DNA of 64,000 nucleotides, taken from assembly GCA_018340805.1 (NCBI GenBank), contig JACMZG010001870.1, forward strand, positions 49,785,115-49,849,114. Direction: 5' to 3'. Of the stretch, positions 11,280 through 23,204 are shown one piece after another. Made by a program: the position numbers and the translations under genes. Every line of letters begins with the position of its first letter. The first letter of the stretch is position 1. The notes beneath the pieces are model-generated. The model did no database searches. It worked only from the letters and a program-made list of their open reading frames with translations, and had not been told where the DNA came from. This stretch comes from Microvelia longipes (lineage: Eukaryota; Arthropoda; Insecta; Hemiptera; Veliidae).

Positions 11280-12164
11280 TTTGTTTTCAATAATTCAAAT
11301 AAATTAAATACTAAAATAATAACAATATACTTTGTTAAAAGTTTCACATTTAAAAAAAATGTTTTATCTAATTTACATATAAATGTGTTTTTATTTATCC
11401 ATCAAACATTTTCTTCGTTTTCCTAACTTTTCCTCTCTGTTTTCCAACTTTATCTCCCTATTCCCTAACTTTATTGCCCTATTTCCCTCCCCCAGCATTA
11501 ATGTCGAGTAAAACATGTTTTTTGAAATGTAATCATTTGACAAACAATTTTCTTTGAGTACCTGAAATTTTATTTTGGGTGTAGGATTACCTTTTTTTCA
11601 GTATATACCCTTGAACTTTTTTAAAAGCATTTTTTTATGAAAAGCAGAAGGCAGTGGAAATACGATGAATGGAACGAGAGGAACCTGATAAATAAAATAT
11701 TAGTAAAAACATGAATATAGGGATTTCAAAGTGAAATATTAAACCCATCAGCTCTCCATAGTAATATTAGATTTTAAATAAAATACCTACTCTTACTGTA
11801 ACTTCTCGAATTATGTGATATTGGTATAGAGTTATATGAGATGTAATAATATCTAATCGAGTGCATGGGTAAGTTCATTTGAGTATTGAACACAAAATTG
11901 AATACAAGAACGCTGATCAAAATGACCCTCGTTCTCTCGAGTATTAGTTTGGAGTCCAATGCAGTGATAATGTAATGAAAACACTTCAGGTGAATTTACA
12001 GTTAACGACGTTTCGGCTATTTGGAGATTCACTAAGATCTCTCTTCTTATACATCGTGAGATCCTAAATAAACTATATTATAAACGTTCTGCTTATATAA
12101 AATCCATTATTAAACATATTGGTTGGAAAAATACATTCGTCTGCAAGACATACAAAAATCAAGC
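11280..12164. other. Unannotated AT-rich DNA
   Basis: No gene seen. Around 12003-12037 there is an acgacgtttcggctatttgg segment resembling the ends of other repeats in this window, but no full element could be delimited. Confidence 0.45.
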
Positions 12165-12500
12165 TGCATATTTTTTTTCTTCAATTTTTCAAATCAAGCT
12201 GAATATCTTTTTTTCAATTTTTCAAATCAAGCTAAATATTCTTTTTTAATTTTTCAAATCAAGCTGATTGAAAAAAATCAAAATCAAGCTGATTGAAAAA
12301 AATCAAATCAAGAAAAATCAAATCAAGCTGATTTGAAAAAAATCAAATCAAGCTGATTTGAAAAAAAATCAAATCAAGCTGATTGAAAAAAATCAAATCA
12401 AGCTGATTTGAAAAAAATCAAATCAAGCGATTGAAAAAAATCAATCAGCTGAAAAAAAAATCATCAAGCTGATTGAAAAAAAATCAAATCAAGCTGATTT
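12165..12500. repeat. Minisatellite, about 24-bp unit
   Basis: Imperfect units of tcaaatcaagctgatttg followed by an A run, with lengths varying from about 20 to 35 bp. The first units carry t-rich inserts. The array abuts the truncated SINE body at 12502 directly. Confidence 0.9.
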
Positions 12501-12501
12501 T

Positions 12502-12857
12502 TGCGTACCACGTCCTTCAGAAGGAAAGTAAAGCAGGTGGTCTTGAACCTGTGCGTTATCAGGTACTCGATAAAGATCCCTTACCCTAAATGAAACTGGG
12601 TATAGGCAAAATTTAGGACCCTCATAGTAGATTCATTTAATACTATACTGTTTCTGCCTTGTAGTTTAAAATGTGTGGAGGTTTGGTTTAACAGTGAGTG
12701 CACGTGTTGTTTCCAGTTTTCACTAGACTATAAGAGTCAGTGAAAATATATATGATTGCTTGAAAAAGCATGAGAGGAACCATAGAAATTCACGGCTCTA
12801 CTGTCTAGATAGATGAAATATACCTACACTTGAAATAAAATGAGTAGAATACTCATT
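12502..12857 (+). mobile_element. SINE copy 2, lacking the tRNA head
   Basis: Matches the body of the SINE at 6744-7095 throughout (gcgtaccacgtccttcag at the start, tgaaatatacctacacttga near the end) with scattered substitutions and small indels. The tRNA head is absent and replaced by the 24-bp minisatellite. The copy ends at the left border of a palindromic insertion. Confidence 0.85.
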
Positions 12858-13202
12858 CAGACAAAAACTTTTATAGGGACCTCTATTTTAAATATTCAAG
12901 CTTTTGAGGAGGAATAGGTCCTAATTAATACAAAAAAAACTAATTTTGCCGACTTTCGATATAATTTAATCTTTTTCAAGCTTAAACATATTAAATAATA
13001 ACAAAAAACAGTTACATGGTAGTTTACACTAGATTTTGGACAACAACAGTTGTTGTCCAACATCTAGTGTAAACTACCATTAACTGTTTTTGTTATAATT
13101 AATATGTTAAGCCTTGAAAAAAGATTAAATTATATCGAAAGCTCGGCAAAATTAGTTTTTTTTGTATTAATTAGGACCTATTCCTCCTCAAAAGCTTGAA
13201 TA
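12858..13202. mobile_element. Long palindromic insertion (345 bp) with 13-bp TSD
   Basis: The arms (about 12892-13047 and 13049-13203) are near-perfect complements centred on ttggacaacaac-a-gttgttgtccaa at 13036-13060, so the DNA or RNA could form a hairpin of about 155 bp. The 13-mer tagaatactcatt occurs at 12845-12857 and 13203-13215, a direct duplication flanking the element. The left side has about 34 extra bases outside the palindrome. There is no ORF. It was inserted at the end of the SINE body. Confidence 0.78.
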
Positions 13203-13215
13203 TAGAATACTCATT

Positions 13216-14430
13216 TTAGTTTTTACATACTTTAGTTTTGTACTCGGAAAATATGTTTTTTAGACTAGTGTTAAACTATTGCGCTGAGTAATCATAAATT
13301 TAAAACATTTGTTTGTCAAGTGTGGTGGGGGTATATTACAGCCTTACTTCACCTAAAGCTAACAAATTTTTTAGTCGCCTCGTCCGAAAATTTTTCATAT
13401 TAAGTTTACCATATAAAATGTTTATTACTTCGTCTTCTGGTCTATTAATTTTTTACGATAGTCATTTTTTTGTGTTATATATTTTTTACTTCATATTATT
13501 TATTTTTTATCACATCATTACCAGCTCCTAAATCATGAAAAAATATAAATATAAAAACAAATTTAACTGTTTACATAAAAATAATTGAAATAAATAAAGT
13601 TGATCATATTTTATTTCATTTTTTTAACTCTTATTATTTTATTTACTACGATAATTTATTTTTATATGTCAACTAAAAATATAAAAAATAGATGAAAAGT
13701 AATTAAAAAGCATATTAAAAATTAATTATTTGTTCTAATACATTTTTTAAAAATGTATGAAATTAATAATTTCAAGTAAAAAGTTATTAATAATTTAAAA
13801 AATGTTTTTACAAGGCATGGATCATTTTTATTTTTTCAAGTTTTTTTTTATTTTTATTTTAATTTAAACAAAGAAAAAGTATTTCTTGTCACGTTCAACC
13901 CATTCTACTAAATGAAATTTTTTGATGACTCCCCTCTTCGCCGTCCCCAGGTATTGTTGCCTTCAGGTGTCCCGGGGGAGGAAGGCGAATATCAAGTGAA
14001 CGCCTTAGTTAAATCTAGAGACGCTTTAAAAATATTTTAATTTACTTATTATCTTCAAACCATGATTTTTTATATTTATTTTTTATGGTTAGAATAAAAG
14101 GAGGGATTTTTTATGTGACAAGGAAATTAATATTAAGTTAAATGTTAAATTAAAAATATACTTAAAACTTTATTTTTTCACTTTCTTAAGTAAAAGTTAA
14201 ATCACAACCAACCCTGTCCAGTTTAATGAGAGGAAATTTGTCTAATTTGTAGTTAATAGTTTTGTCGTTGATATAGGAGTGGATCTGTCGATATGACACT
14301 CAGAACGCAGTTTAATAATCAAATTATAACGTCACTTGTAGTTATATATGTTAAAATTAACAAAAATCAAACAACATTTCGTGTTTACAATAAAACTTTT
14401 GTTCGTTTGTTTTCATTATTTCACTTGTTT
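13216..14430. other. Unannotated AT-rich DNA
   Basis: Very AT-rich with long T runs. Short open frames are present but lack coding character. No repeat boundary could be set. Confidence 0.5.
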
Positions 14431-14435
14431 ATATA

Positions 14436-14857
14436 GACCAAGAGCCCAGGGGTGTTCTGTTAATAAAAAGTTTAATGGCTGGAACTGGTCTCAATTTTTC
14501 GTAAATACCTTCCTGAACAAGGATCTGCAATTCTGGCCGACTCGTATCGGATGGTGTCCCAGGCAGAACGCACTTTAGGGGTTAAATTTACCACCCTAGT
14601 TAATAAAAAGTGTAATGGCTGGAAACGGGTTTAATTTTTCGTAAATACCTTCCTGAACAAGGTTCTGCAATTCGCGACTCGTATCGGATGGGTGTCCCAG
14701 GCAGAACCTTTGACCCCTAAAGTACGTTCTGCCTGGGACACCCATCCGATTACGAGTCGACAGAATTGCAGATCCTTGTTCAGGAAGGTATTTACGAAAA
14801 ATTGAGACCGGTTCCACCATGTACACTTTATAACAAAACACCCTGGGCTCTTGGTCT
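14436..14857. mobile_element. Complex inverted/direct repeat element (about 420 bp)
   Basis: The outer arms agaccaagagcccagg (14436-14451) and cctgggctcttggtct (14842-14857) are exact complements. Inside, a block of about 110 bp (aataaaaagt..., cgtaaataccttcctgaaca, ..tgtcccaggcagaac) occurs twice directly (about 14461-14570 and 14600-14708) and once inverted (about 14715-14830). The weakly open frames on both strands are by-products. It may be a fold-back element or a MITE with an internal duplication. No TSD is certain. Confidence 0.68.
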
Positions 14858-14889
14858 AATATGTTTCTATATACTTTAAAGAGCCACTT

Positions 14890-16663
14890 GTAGTCTAACA
14901 GGTCATAACGTTTATGAAAAGATAAAAGACATGGTAGAGCTATCCCCGGTAAATATAAATCTCAGTTTGGCTCACGGCATACCAAGGATACGTTGGCATG
15001 ATAGACATTCATATTGCTGGTAAAATAGTTCCAACTAAAATGATTGTGTATAAGAATGCTGGAGATAATACTCCGTTACTGGGAGTTTATGTTATAAGGG
15101 ATGCTAAAAAATCCTTGATATAGTAGAGAATAGTTGTTATTTCACGCGAGATTTAAACATTAAATTTAGTTTGATGAAGAAAACACAAACAGAGAAAAAT
15201 ATGAGAACTAATGGAAATAAATCAGCACATGCTATTTCGCATGGGGAAGAATGAAGTGCCAAATTGCTTGTAAGCAGAGTTAGAACTGGACAGAACTATT
15301 GGAAAAGGAACTCTCATTGTTTAACACAGCTGGAGAGGCAACGACTTTTGCAGACCATGTCATCATCAAGTAAGGAAGACAAGCTAGGTACCTCCAATTT
15401 CAGGACAAGACCATCATATAGACCATTACCGACGAGGAAAAGAGAATTGGATAACGAAATAAAGATGCTGGTAAGAGACAGTATATAGGTGTGCGAATCA
15501 CCACGGCCATCTCCAGAGCTAATTGCCCTAAAAAGAATGGCCAACTTAGGGCAGGAGTGAATTTTAGAAACCTAAATGTTGTTATGGTAATGCTCTAGGA
15601 AGGTCCAATTTGGTAGCGGTCCATATCAACCCCCAATAAAAAAATTTAGTGATGGAGTAGGCAATATGCCCAGCAATTTCAAATTTTTTAAAGTGGGAAC
15701 GAGAAAAGGATAACAACCTTAATAAAAGAATTAGAAAACAATAAATATCCTGAGTATCGTCGTAAACCAAACGTAACAAATAGGTTTTGGTGGTCGAGGA
15801 TAAAGCTTTTTGGTAGATTGAGCTATATCTCTGGTTAGTGCCTACGGCTGAGGAATGTATAAAGAAGTTAATAGAAGTGTTGTTAGGTTAAGGGCTATGC
15901 AGATGGATAACAAGCGACTACGGAGTACAATTTGTTAGCGACCAATGACTAACAGCTTTGTATCATCTAGAAACAAATTCGGTTGAGAGGAAAAATAGAG
16001 ACTTAAACCACATTTGGTGATTCCTGTAGGAATGGATCATACGACATGAGATACAAAACTGTCAATGACTCGGTTCGCAATGAATTTAGCCATACCATCA
16101 CCCACGGGGTACATACCGGCCAATCTTACTTTTGGGAGTAAGCTTCAGACAATAAGTGACAGGGAACATAACATAAAGGAGATCTCAAATAAAGATAATT
16201 TCGTCCCACAGATTACTCCTTACCTGAAAAAATACACGAGGTTTGAGACCAACAGTGTATTTAATGTCGGGAAGTTTGGATAAACACAAACAAATTAAAA
16301 ATAGCAAGATAAGTAAAATGAAAATGAAGACCGCAAGCCCAGAGCGACCCGCAATACCAACCAAGCGATAACAATTTTAAACAATGTCACAAATCGATAA
16401 ATGAATCTGCTGGTGTGACAAACAAACTGATCCCTAAGGGAGATCGACTCAACATCAGTAGAAGGATTGTTCTGACAGATATAAAGAACCCAACCATTGC
16501 TTTAGGGAAACACCACTCACCTCAACTGACTTCATTTGTAGACAACTCAGCTCCAACACTAGTTGAACCTATAAAAAGAAAAGGAAGATCACCAAGACAA
16601 CCTCCTTCATATAAGGTTAGTTGCCTGACTGAGGCAGCTTTGGAAACAAGAGGGAGTCTGTGA
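14890..16663 (+). pseudogene. Decayed Ty3/Gypsy-type pol
   Basis: Translated fragments follow Gypsy pol order. A protease-like region lies near 14995-15120 (HIAGKIVPTKMIVYKNAGDN). The start of RT is at about 15400-15510 (RPLPTRKRELDNEIKMLVRD, then VCESPWPSPELI, the block just before the RT palm). An integrase-like core is near 15920-15990 (SDYGVQFVSD, HLETNSVERKNRDLN). RFAMNLAIPSPTGYIPANL at 16071-16127 is the integrase segment with the usual TGY/PA signature. A pol tail at 16415-16663 contains KRKGRSPRQPPSY. Most of RT and RNase H is missing and many stops are present, so it is a deleted relic. LTRs were not identified. Confidence 0.75.
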
Positions 16664-17885
16664 CATTATGTTGTTGATAAGTTGTTTATGGTTTTTTCAT
16701 ATTTAGTTTTTGTTGTAAAAATGAATAGATCCACGTTTTGTAGACTTAGTCATTAGGTATTATAAACTTGTAGTCTTATAAAAATATTTTGTTATTCTAA
16801 TAGTTTTAGCTCCTGTGATAGAACTCGGGAATCGATGTATATAGGTTTAAGCTTATAATAAACCAAGTATAAAGAAAACGGAAAATTTCAACAAATGGAA
16901 GGGTAGAAAAATTAACTTTCGGAAAACATTTTATAAGATCCCAAACATCAAATGTTTAGGGTTAAGTATAAAAATACTTTTTTTCCTCTAGATTTTTTAA
17001 AACTTTTTGGAAGAGAAAAGGGGAATTTTGGTTTTCACAGACCGGGCCAAGGGGTGTTTTCCTTTTTAATTTAACTTTTACTCTTTAAGTTGGATGGATT
17101 AAGAGAAAAAGTCTGTAATAGTCTAATTATGTAGGAATAAGCCCGAAAAAAGTTAGCAAATTAAAAAAATGCTTGAGATTAAAGCAAGCGCAATTTACTT
17201 AGATAACTAATCAAGCTTTTAAAAACTTAATTTTTATAACCTTTCAACGGAGTGGAAAACTAAAGTTCGGTACAACGCTTTTAACGTGAACAAAATGTGA
17301 GTAAGAAAATAGAAAACTTGGAGAGTTTAGTAACAAAAGAGAATGCAAGTGGGAAGAAATCGAGTGCTGCCAGCAAACGCTGATGACTCTAGCATATTCT
17401 GATTTTTGATAACATGCTTAGAAACTTGTACAGGTTAAATTGGATGCATTCTTTATGTCTCAGAACTGCATATACCAAATTTAGTGCGATTGTCGTCTAA
17501 ATTTCAGCCGTAGTTTCAAGGATGAAATAGAATTATTCCGTAATAAAAATAAATGTATGCTAATGGAAATGAAATTGTGGAATAAAAAGGAAATCACATA
17601 GCACATTAAATGTACATAATTAAGTGTGGATGGTCCAAGATCATTATTACTAAAATTATTACTACATGTATACCAAGTTTCATTAAAGTTGGTTAAGTTT
17701 TGACACATACAAACAAAAAAAAAACGTCCCAAAAGAAAGAGATACAATACTTGCACTCTACCTCCTTCTTAAATCTATTCTTTCTATCTTAATCTTTCTA
17801 TATTTATTCATTTATTTATAATTAATAACAATATAAATATATAATATATATAATATGCTTTATATACAATTATAATAGCATGACT
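16664..17885. other. Unannotated DNA downstream of the Gypsy relic
   Basis: AT-rich. An aataaa at about 16857 could be a relic of an LTR or 3' end, but no matching LTR partner was found. No gene seen. Confidence 0.45.
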
Positions 17886-17889
17886 GTTG

Positions 17890-18508
17890 AAAAATTTACC
17901 TCTCACAAGAAGGCTCAAAGCCTTGTGTCGTGAGGGGGAGTATTAGTAAAGGGTACAATGTATACTTCAATCTATATACTTTCTAAAATTATATAGTATA
18001 AAATATAAAAATTTACTTTTTGCTTGAAAAGTAAATGTACTTAATTTTGCAAGCAATGTACTTAATTTTAAGTAAATGTCTTTTAATTTTTTTAAGCATT
18101 CGTTTAGGTATCAATTGCTTGCTCTATGTATGGTAGAGGTTTTCATGAACATTGTGTTACACCTTATTAATAATTAAATAAAATTATTTGTTTAAATTTT
18201 GATTGTTTTATGTTTGTTTAATACATAGACTAATATTGCGTTACTTTTTATAGTAACTTGTACAGTATCTTTGCGTATTAATGGTTTTTAAATAATATTT
18301 ATAATGTAGATTATAATTAATTGTATACGTTCTCCAAATAGGTGAAATATAAAAAAAGGTAAAATACAATGTAAAAAGTATATTTTATACTACATAATTT
18401 CAAAAAGTATATTTAATGAATAGTTTTATAAATTACTCTGTAACCTAACTAATATTCCCTCTCACGACACAAGGCTTCAGAGCCTTATTGTGAGGGGAAA
18501 ATTTTCAA
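17890..18508. mobile_element. Non-autonomous element with long TIRs (about 620 bp)
   Basis: The left end (atttacctctcacaagaagg ... gccttgtgtcgtgaggggg ... tattagta) is the complement of the right end (taactaatattccctctcac ... acaaggcttcagagcc ... gtgaggggaaaatttt). Similarity extends over 60 bp and more weakly to about 100 bp. The interior is AT-rich with no ORF. TSD not resolved; superfamily unknown. Confidence 0.75.
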
Positions 18509-18582
18509 ATTTCACGTTCTTGTATGTAATGTTTTACATTGTGTAAATTATAAATAAATTAATAAAATAAATTTTAAAAAGA

Positions 18583-19340
18583 GGTTACGGAGTACCTCGA
18601 AACTTTTTCTCATCACATCGGATTCGCTACGCTCATCCTCTCTGCTTCGGCTAACTTCGCTCGTCCTCGAAATATGCAAGTCGATAAATTTATACTTCAA
18701 CACGTTCTCGGACTCGCTTCTCTCGTCCACAAGTAGTAAATACATTCGCTTTATTCATAGCGTTCGCCCATCCAGGCACTGAACACGCTCGATGCTGCTT
18801 AACTTTTATTGATCCATCGAAAATCATGAATATACTTATCGTAGTGAAACGAAAAGGTTTACACTTGTATCAAATTTTAACTTAATTGAATATCTCCCGA
18901 TCTATTTCAACATTTTAAAAAACTTACACAAGTCATCTAGTAAAAATTAAACTAATGCTGATAGTAAGATGATACATGGCTCTACATGCGTGCTAAATCT
19001 CAATTCGATGACAACATGTTTCCGCATTTCATGATTATTCAAAATTTTTAGGCTGAGCCATTATTGCGGGTTAATGACGTCATAAAAAATATTTCCCGGA
19101 TAGCACGCACAACTACACCTATGGTCTGATTTTTGTACAAAGTTTCAAATCTCTAGCATAAATACACTAGGAGCTTTGTGATAAAAGAAACGCTCACACA
19201 CATACAGACAGACTACTTTGTAAAAACCACTCAGAAGGCCCTAAAAATACCAGAAACGGATAATTCCGGTGACATCCCGGTTTTGGATTTTTTTCGCAAA
19301 CACAATAATTTTCCTATATAGGCTATAAATGAGGACAAGT
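18583..19340 (+). mobile_element. Repeat A, full-length copy
   Basis: Begins at ggttacggagtacctcgaaa. It runs through ggattcgctacgctcatcc, a cgctcgtcctc block, gcactgaacacgctcgatgc, an ATTGCGGGTTAATGACGTCA block and a cagacagacta motif. It ends at ctataaatgaggacaagt. The same order recurs at 40760 and, in part, at 27686, 30062, 42775, 43638, 50525, 53940, 54650 and 60388. The 5' acttttcctcat and the 3' gaggaaaagt seen in other copies are complementary, hinting at short inverted ends. No ORF and no recognised superfamily. Confidence 0.82.
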
Positions 19341-19344
19341 AGGT

Positions 19345-20334
19345 CATTAAAAGTAAAATTTAATTACTTATATCAATTTAAATTCCGCTTAATTATCTAT
19401 AAAAAGCACTGAACTCTAAACAAAATTGTCTAAAAGAAGTCTTGCCTGGACTTAATATTTACTGATAACACTAAGTCTTTTCTTCTTTAATGTTATATGA
19501 TGAAGAGAAAAAAAAAACTTTTAAGAACAGACTTGATTAGACTTATCCCTTTCTGATCAAAATAATTCCCTCTAATTTGAGGGGAATCTTGTGCCCTTGT
19601 ATTAAGGAGAAAATTGCTCCTTGAATAGCTAATTCCCCCTTCCTGCCTGTGCTTAGAAAGAGGTTTAATATTACTTTGATAAGAAACTTAAAAATAACAA
19701 TGGACTCAAGTAAAGAGTTAAGTTTAATTAAGTTTAAAAAAAAGAATAATTAAGTATATTTAGTTTTAAAGTTTCAAGAATTTAAATTATAAGAGAGAAC
19801 CCATTTTACGGTTAAATAGTCAGCAATTTAATAAATTAAGTGAGAAATTTTGTTGCTAAATTTCAAATTTAGCAGAATATAAAAGAGTCAGGAATATAAA
19901 ATGCTCTTACATGTATATAAACTTGAAAGGAAAAGTATACTTTCTTCGGGTGGCAGTAAAGTAGGCACTTTACATCCTCAACAATGTAGGTGAAATGCGT
20001 TTTTCCCCTGGGACAGTTTCGTAGTTTTTACTGTCGCAGGTGAAGTTCCTCAAATGTCCACTAGGCAGGCGCTAGTAGATTACTACAAGGTTATAATATT
20101 ACCTTCCTTGTTATTTTTAATTTTTTTTGTTTATCAAATAATTAATCGAACGTTTTTGTTTACAAAGTTTTGTTGATTTCGGAAAGTAAGTTATTAAGTG
20201 TGTAATAATCATGATAGTGATTCAGACATAAAATACGCCGCCAAATTGGAACTTTCGGCCAACGAGGCGATCAAAAGAAGTGTTTTGGCAAATTTGTATT
20301 TATTATAATTTTTTAAGCGAATTTCTTTCGAATA
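19345..20334. other. Unannotated DNA
   Basis: AT-rich, with a small GC-richer patch at about 19940-20090. No coding or repeat call can be supported. Confidence 0.45.
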
Positions 20335-20445
20335 AAATTCGCTAATGGATAGGCGTCATGGCGGAAGTCGAACCTCGGACCACGACACAATCCGTTTCAG
20401 TTACTCAATTGTCATGCACTGCTCGTAACTCATTTTGTCTGTTTT
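20335..20445 (-). mobile_element. tRNA-like SINE head (SINE-B family), minus strand
   Basis: On the minus strand, gtcgtggtccgaggttcgac followed by ttcc contains a B box GGTTCGACTTCC, and the upstream gcatgacaattgagtaactg lies where an A box would be. A related segment (gagttacgagcagtgc) occurs inverted at about 20619-20650. Body-like sequence of the family lies nearby at 20695-20905. Confidence 0.55.
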
Positions 20446-20694
20446 TTTCAAAGAAAATGCGCTAAAACCTTTAAAGATAACTGACTAAGCTTAAAGATAA
20501 AGTAACTAAGCTTTAAACTAGTGCAAATAATAATAGTGCGTACTTCTAATTTTAGAGGCATAGTTTTGAACAACCAACTGGATAATTATGCGCATTTCCT
20601 TTGGAAAATACAGACAAAATGAGTTACGAGCAGTGCTTGACATTTGAGTAACTGCTTAGGTTCTAAAGCATGAACCGGAATCTTAAGCAAAAAA

Positions 20695-20905
20695 AGGGTT
20701 GTTAGGCACGGAAACACGCATTCTAAATGAAATTCGCCCGACAGTGGACCACGCGCCGGAATAATTTATTTAGTAGTTGTAACTTATATAATGTAAAAAA
20801 CTATAAAAAATATCTTTCCAACCTTGATTGTTGTTTAGCACGGAAACACGCATCCAAAGGAAATTCGCCCGACATGCGGACCACCGCGCCAGAATTTTTT
20901 TTCTA
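20695..20905 (-). mobile_element. SINE-B body, two adjacent partial copies
   Basis: Two blocks (about 20705-20768 and 20832-20898) share agcacggaaacacgcat, then gaaattcgcccgaca and ggaccacgcgcc. The same body follows a tRNA-like head at 23205-23395 (minus) and 26780-26965 (plus), which sets the orientation. They probably represent two insertions or a local duplication. Confidence 0.65.
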
Positions 20906-21076
20906 AGTAGTTTATTATTACTACGCCTGAAAAAAATAGCACGACTGGGAATACATAGTTTTTTTACTGTCGAGCAAAGCGAGTACAGTAACCGTGACTA
21001 CTAATTATAGTCGCCGCGGTAAAAGAAGACCCTCTTCCCAGTCTTGTAACATAATATACAATTTTCACGGTTGAAA

Positions 21077-21114
21077 CAAATCCATAGGAAGGTTTGGACC
21101 TTCCTATGGATTTG
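21077..21114. repeat. Perfect 17-bp hairpin
   Basis: caaatccataggaaggt (21077-21093) and accttcctatggatttg (21098-21114) are exact complements around the 4-base loop ttgg. A following tcctatggat repeats part of the arm. Possibly a tiny fold-back insertion. Confidence 0.8.
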
Positions 21115-21332
21115 TCCTATGGATCCATGTGAATTTTCTTTCTCATGTTTGTATTCTTGCTCATACGTCTATTCTCTTTCTCTATCTGTTTTCTCTCCCC
21201 TTTTCAATTTTTTATTTTTGTTTCAACATTATATGTCTAAGAAACCATCATATTATATAACTAATTATTATTGTTAATATCTAGCTACTATACCCAAAGA
21301 GTATATATAATAATATACTACCGGAGTGATAG

Positions 21333-21545
21333 TGACCGGTAGGTCAGTGGTAGAGCACTCGCCATTCTACCTGAAGGTCCAGGGTTTAAATCCAGCCGGG
21401 TTATCCCTTGTACCGTACACTCGGGATGTCTTGAAATCAAGGCCGGCCTACCCACCCGGCCAAACGGTAGGCTTTTATGACTTACTTTGGAAAAGTAGGT
21501 TTTTATGACTTATTTTGGAACGGTAGGCTTTTATAACTTATTTTC
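21333..21545 (+). mobile_element. Second tRNA-derived SINE type
   Basis: The head at about 21333-21402 has an A-box-like taggtcagtggtagagca and a B box ggtttaaatcc. CCGGT at the start pairs with GCCGG at the end, with a terminal T-G wobble. A roughly 60-bp body follows, then three tandem units of about 31 bp with ggtaggcttttatgactta. It is unrelated to the SINE at 6633. The non-tRNA tail argues against a functional tRNA gene. Confidence 0.65.
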
Positions 21546-21921
21546 TACTCTATAAACACAGGCATGTAAGATCGTGCTATGTTATGTTCAAGTGCTTTGA
21601 ATCAAAGTAATAAATTAGTCAAACTTACGTATGAAAGTATGCTGGAAGGAGGAGTGTCCAGTTCCATTACCTGTAACAGTGCAAACTTATAATATTAGTC
21701 TGCAATGCACAATAAGGTTTTTATTAAACATCAATAGCAAACATATAAATATTCTGTCGCAGAGCTTTGCATGGGGGCTGAAGTCCATGTAACTTGCTTT
21801 CTAGCAATACAGTTCTTGTTCTTGCTTGATTAATAAGAAATACAAAAGGCTATCGGCCTTGGCCTCTTCGTGACCTCAGTGCTGGCTTCTACATCTCCCT
21901 TGAAAAAGAACAACACTGTTT
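21546..21921. other. Unannotated DNA
   Basis: No gene or repeat recognised. Confidence 0.5.
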
Positions 21922-21929
21922 TTCTAGCA

Positions 21930-22602
21930 TAGGCCTGGGCAAACTTTTCTAGCAAAGGGCCGCTTAGTCTTTTACAGCCAGTCGTGGGCCGCATCCTTAA
22001 ATTTTAAAGTATGCTAAACCCGCACAAATTGCACTTATGCTGGTGTTTTACTAAAGTCAAATTTACTCTCAAAGAATAAGAATTGGAGAACTTTAGCACA
22101 AAACAGAAAAAACAAAACGGAGTATCTTCGTCAGATCTTGAAATACAACTGAAGACAAATTTTGCTAGAATAATTTTAAAAAGTATTCTATAAATATAAG
22201 ATCAAAGGGATTGTATTTTCAAATCCTTTTCGGCAATTCACAGAAGGCAAAATAGCTTTTTTTTTAATCTTATTATTGTGAAAATAAATATTCGCTAAAA
22301 TAATTAGAATTCGCCATATCTGACAATGAGAATTGATATGAAAGGCGGCCGCTATTTGTAATTTTTTTCTTATCTTACTAGTTCTCCAACCTTAGAGTTA
22401 AAGTAACAATCCATATTTTCCTTACTTGATATCTAACTTTTCATAATAATTTGAATTAAACAATTTATTTGCTTATATACCTAATATTTTGTTATTTTTC
22501 ATTTATTTTACTTTTTTCCAAACATTTTAATTTTTGCCCGCGGCACATAAAAATGCTCCGCGGCCGCATGTGACCCGCGGGCCGGTAGTTTGCCCAGGCC
22601 TG
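21930..22602. mobile_element. Non-autonomous hAT element (673 bp) with perfect 8-bp TSD
   Basis: The ends are taggcctgggcaaac and gtttgcccaggcctg, inverted and matching over 14 of 15 bases. They are flanked by an identical 8-mer ttctagca at 21922-21929 and 22603-22610. An 8-bp TSD with short GC-rich TIRs is the hallmark of hAT. Subterminal GC-rich words (gggccgcatcc on the left, ggccgcatgtgacccgcggg on the right) are typical of hAT transposase-binding regions. The interior is AT-rich without a transposase ORF. The intact TSD and TIRs suggest a recent insertion. Confidence 0.92.
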
Positions 22603-22610
22603 TTCTAGCA

Positions 22611-23200
22611 TATTAGTCTTCGTAAGTCGTACACTGCCACGGTATTAGCGACTTCCAAATGTACACGTGATTTATTCACCTAACATTCTATAAATCAACA
22701 CTAATGCTATTTTTGTTAGTGACTTTGCTATTTTGTTTGGTATATGTCATATATATCCATTTACTATAATATCCCCACTCTTACAAGCATTCATTACTAG
22801 ATCCCACTCCTATGATGATTCTGTATGAAATTAGTTGTTACATGTAGCTGAGGTATGGATCACTACTCTAATACTATACTCTACTAATATCTACTCTATA
22901 ATATACTCTATATTTATTTATTTATTTACAACAAAACGGGTTTGAGCCCAATTTATAAATAATTTTACATGTAAAACATACAATATTTTTTAATAAAATA
23001 TGTATAAATATATTGTAAAAAATATACTCTATATATCTATATTCTATAATATACTCTCTAATACTCTACTCACTACTCAATCTATATATAGATGTAGATG
23101 ATGTTGATCAGTAAGTCTCCTCCCCCTTTTAGAAAAACCACTTAAATCGCTTATGATCCTAATCTCAAAAGCTCATTTATTCTTTCAAAATTCGTCATAA
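22611..23200. other. AT-rich DNA with a possible LINE/SINE tail
   Basis: 22914-22990 reads tatttatttatttacaacaa and then acgggtttgagccc. On the minus strand this ends in a (TAAA)-like tail, as a retroposon 3' end would. Around 22870-23080 there are tact/ctat-rich low-complexity stretches. Nothing else seen. Confidence 0.4.
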
Positions 23201-23204
23201 AGGA

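Noticed and set aside
12010..12036. Hammerhead-like sequence on the minus strand (GAAAC preceded by a CUUAGUGA-like box)
   Set aside because: The first box does not fit CUGANGA and the intervening sequence does not form a stem II. Kept only as a possible relic of the family.
21071..21277. 68-codon frame after the 17-bp hairpin
   Set aside because: It begins inside the hairpin and consists of TTT/CTT-rich low-complexity codons.
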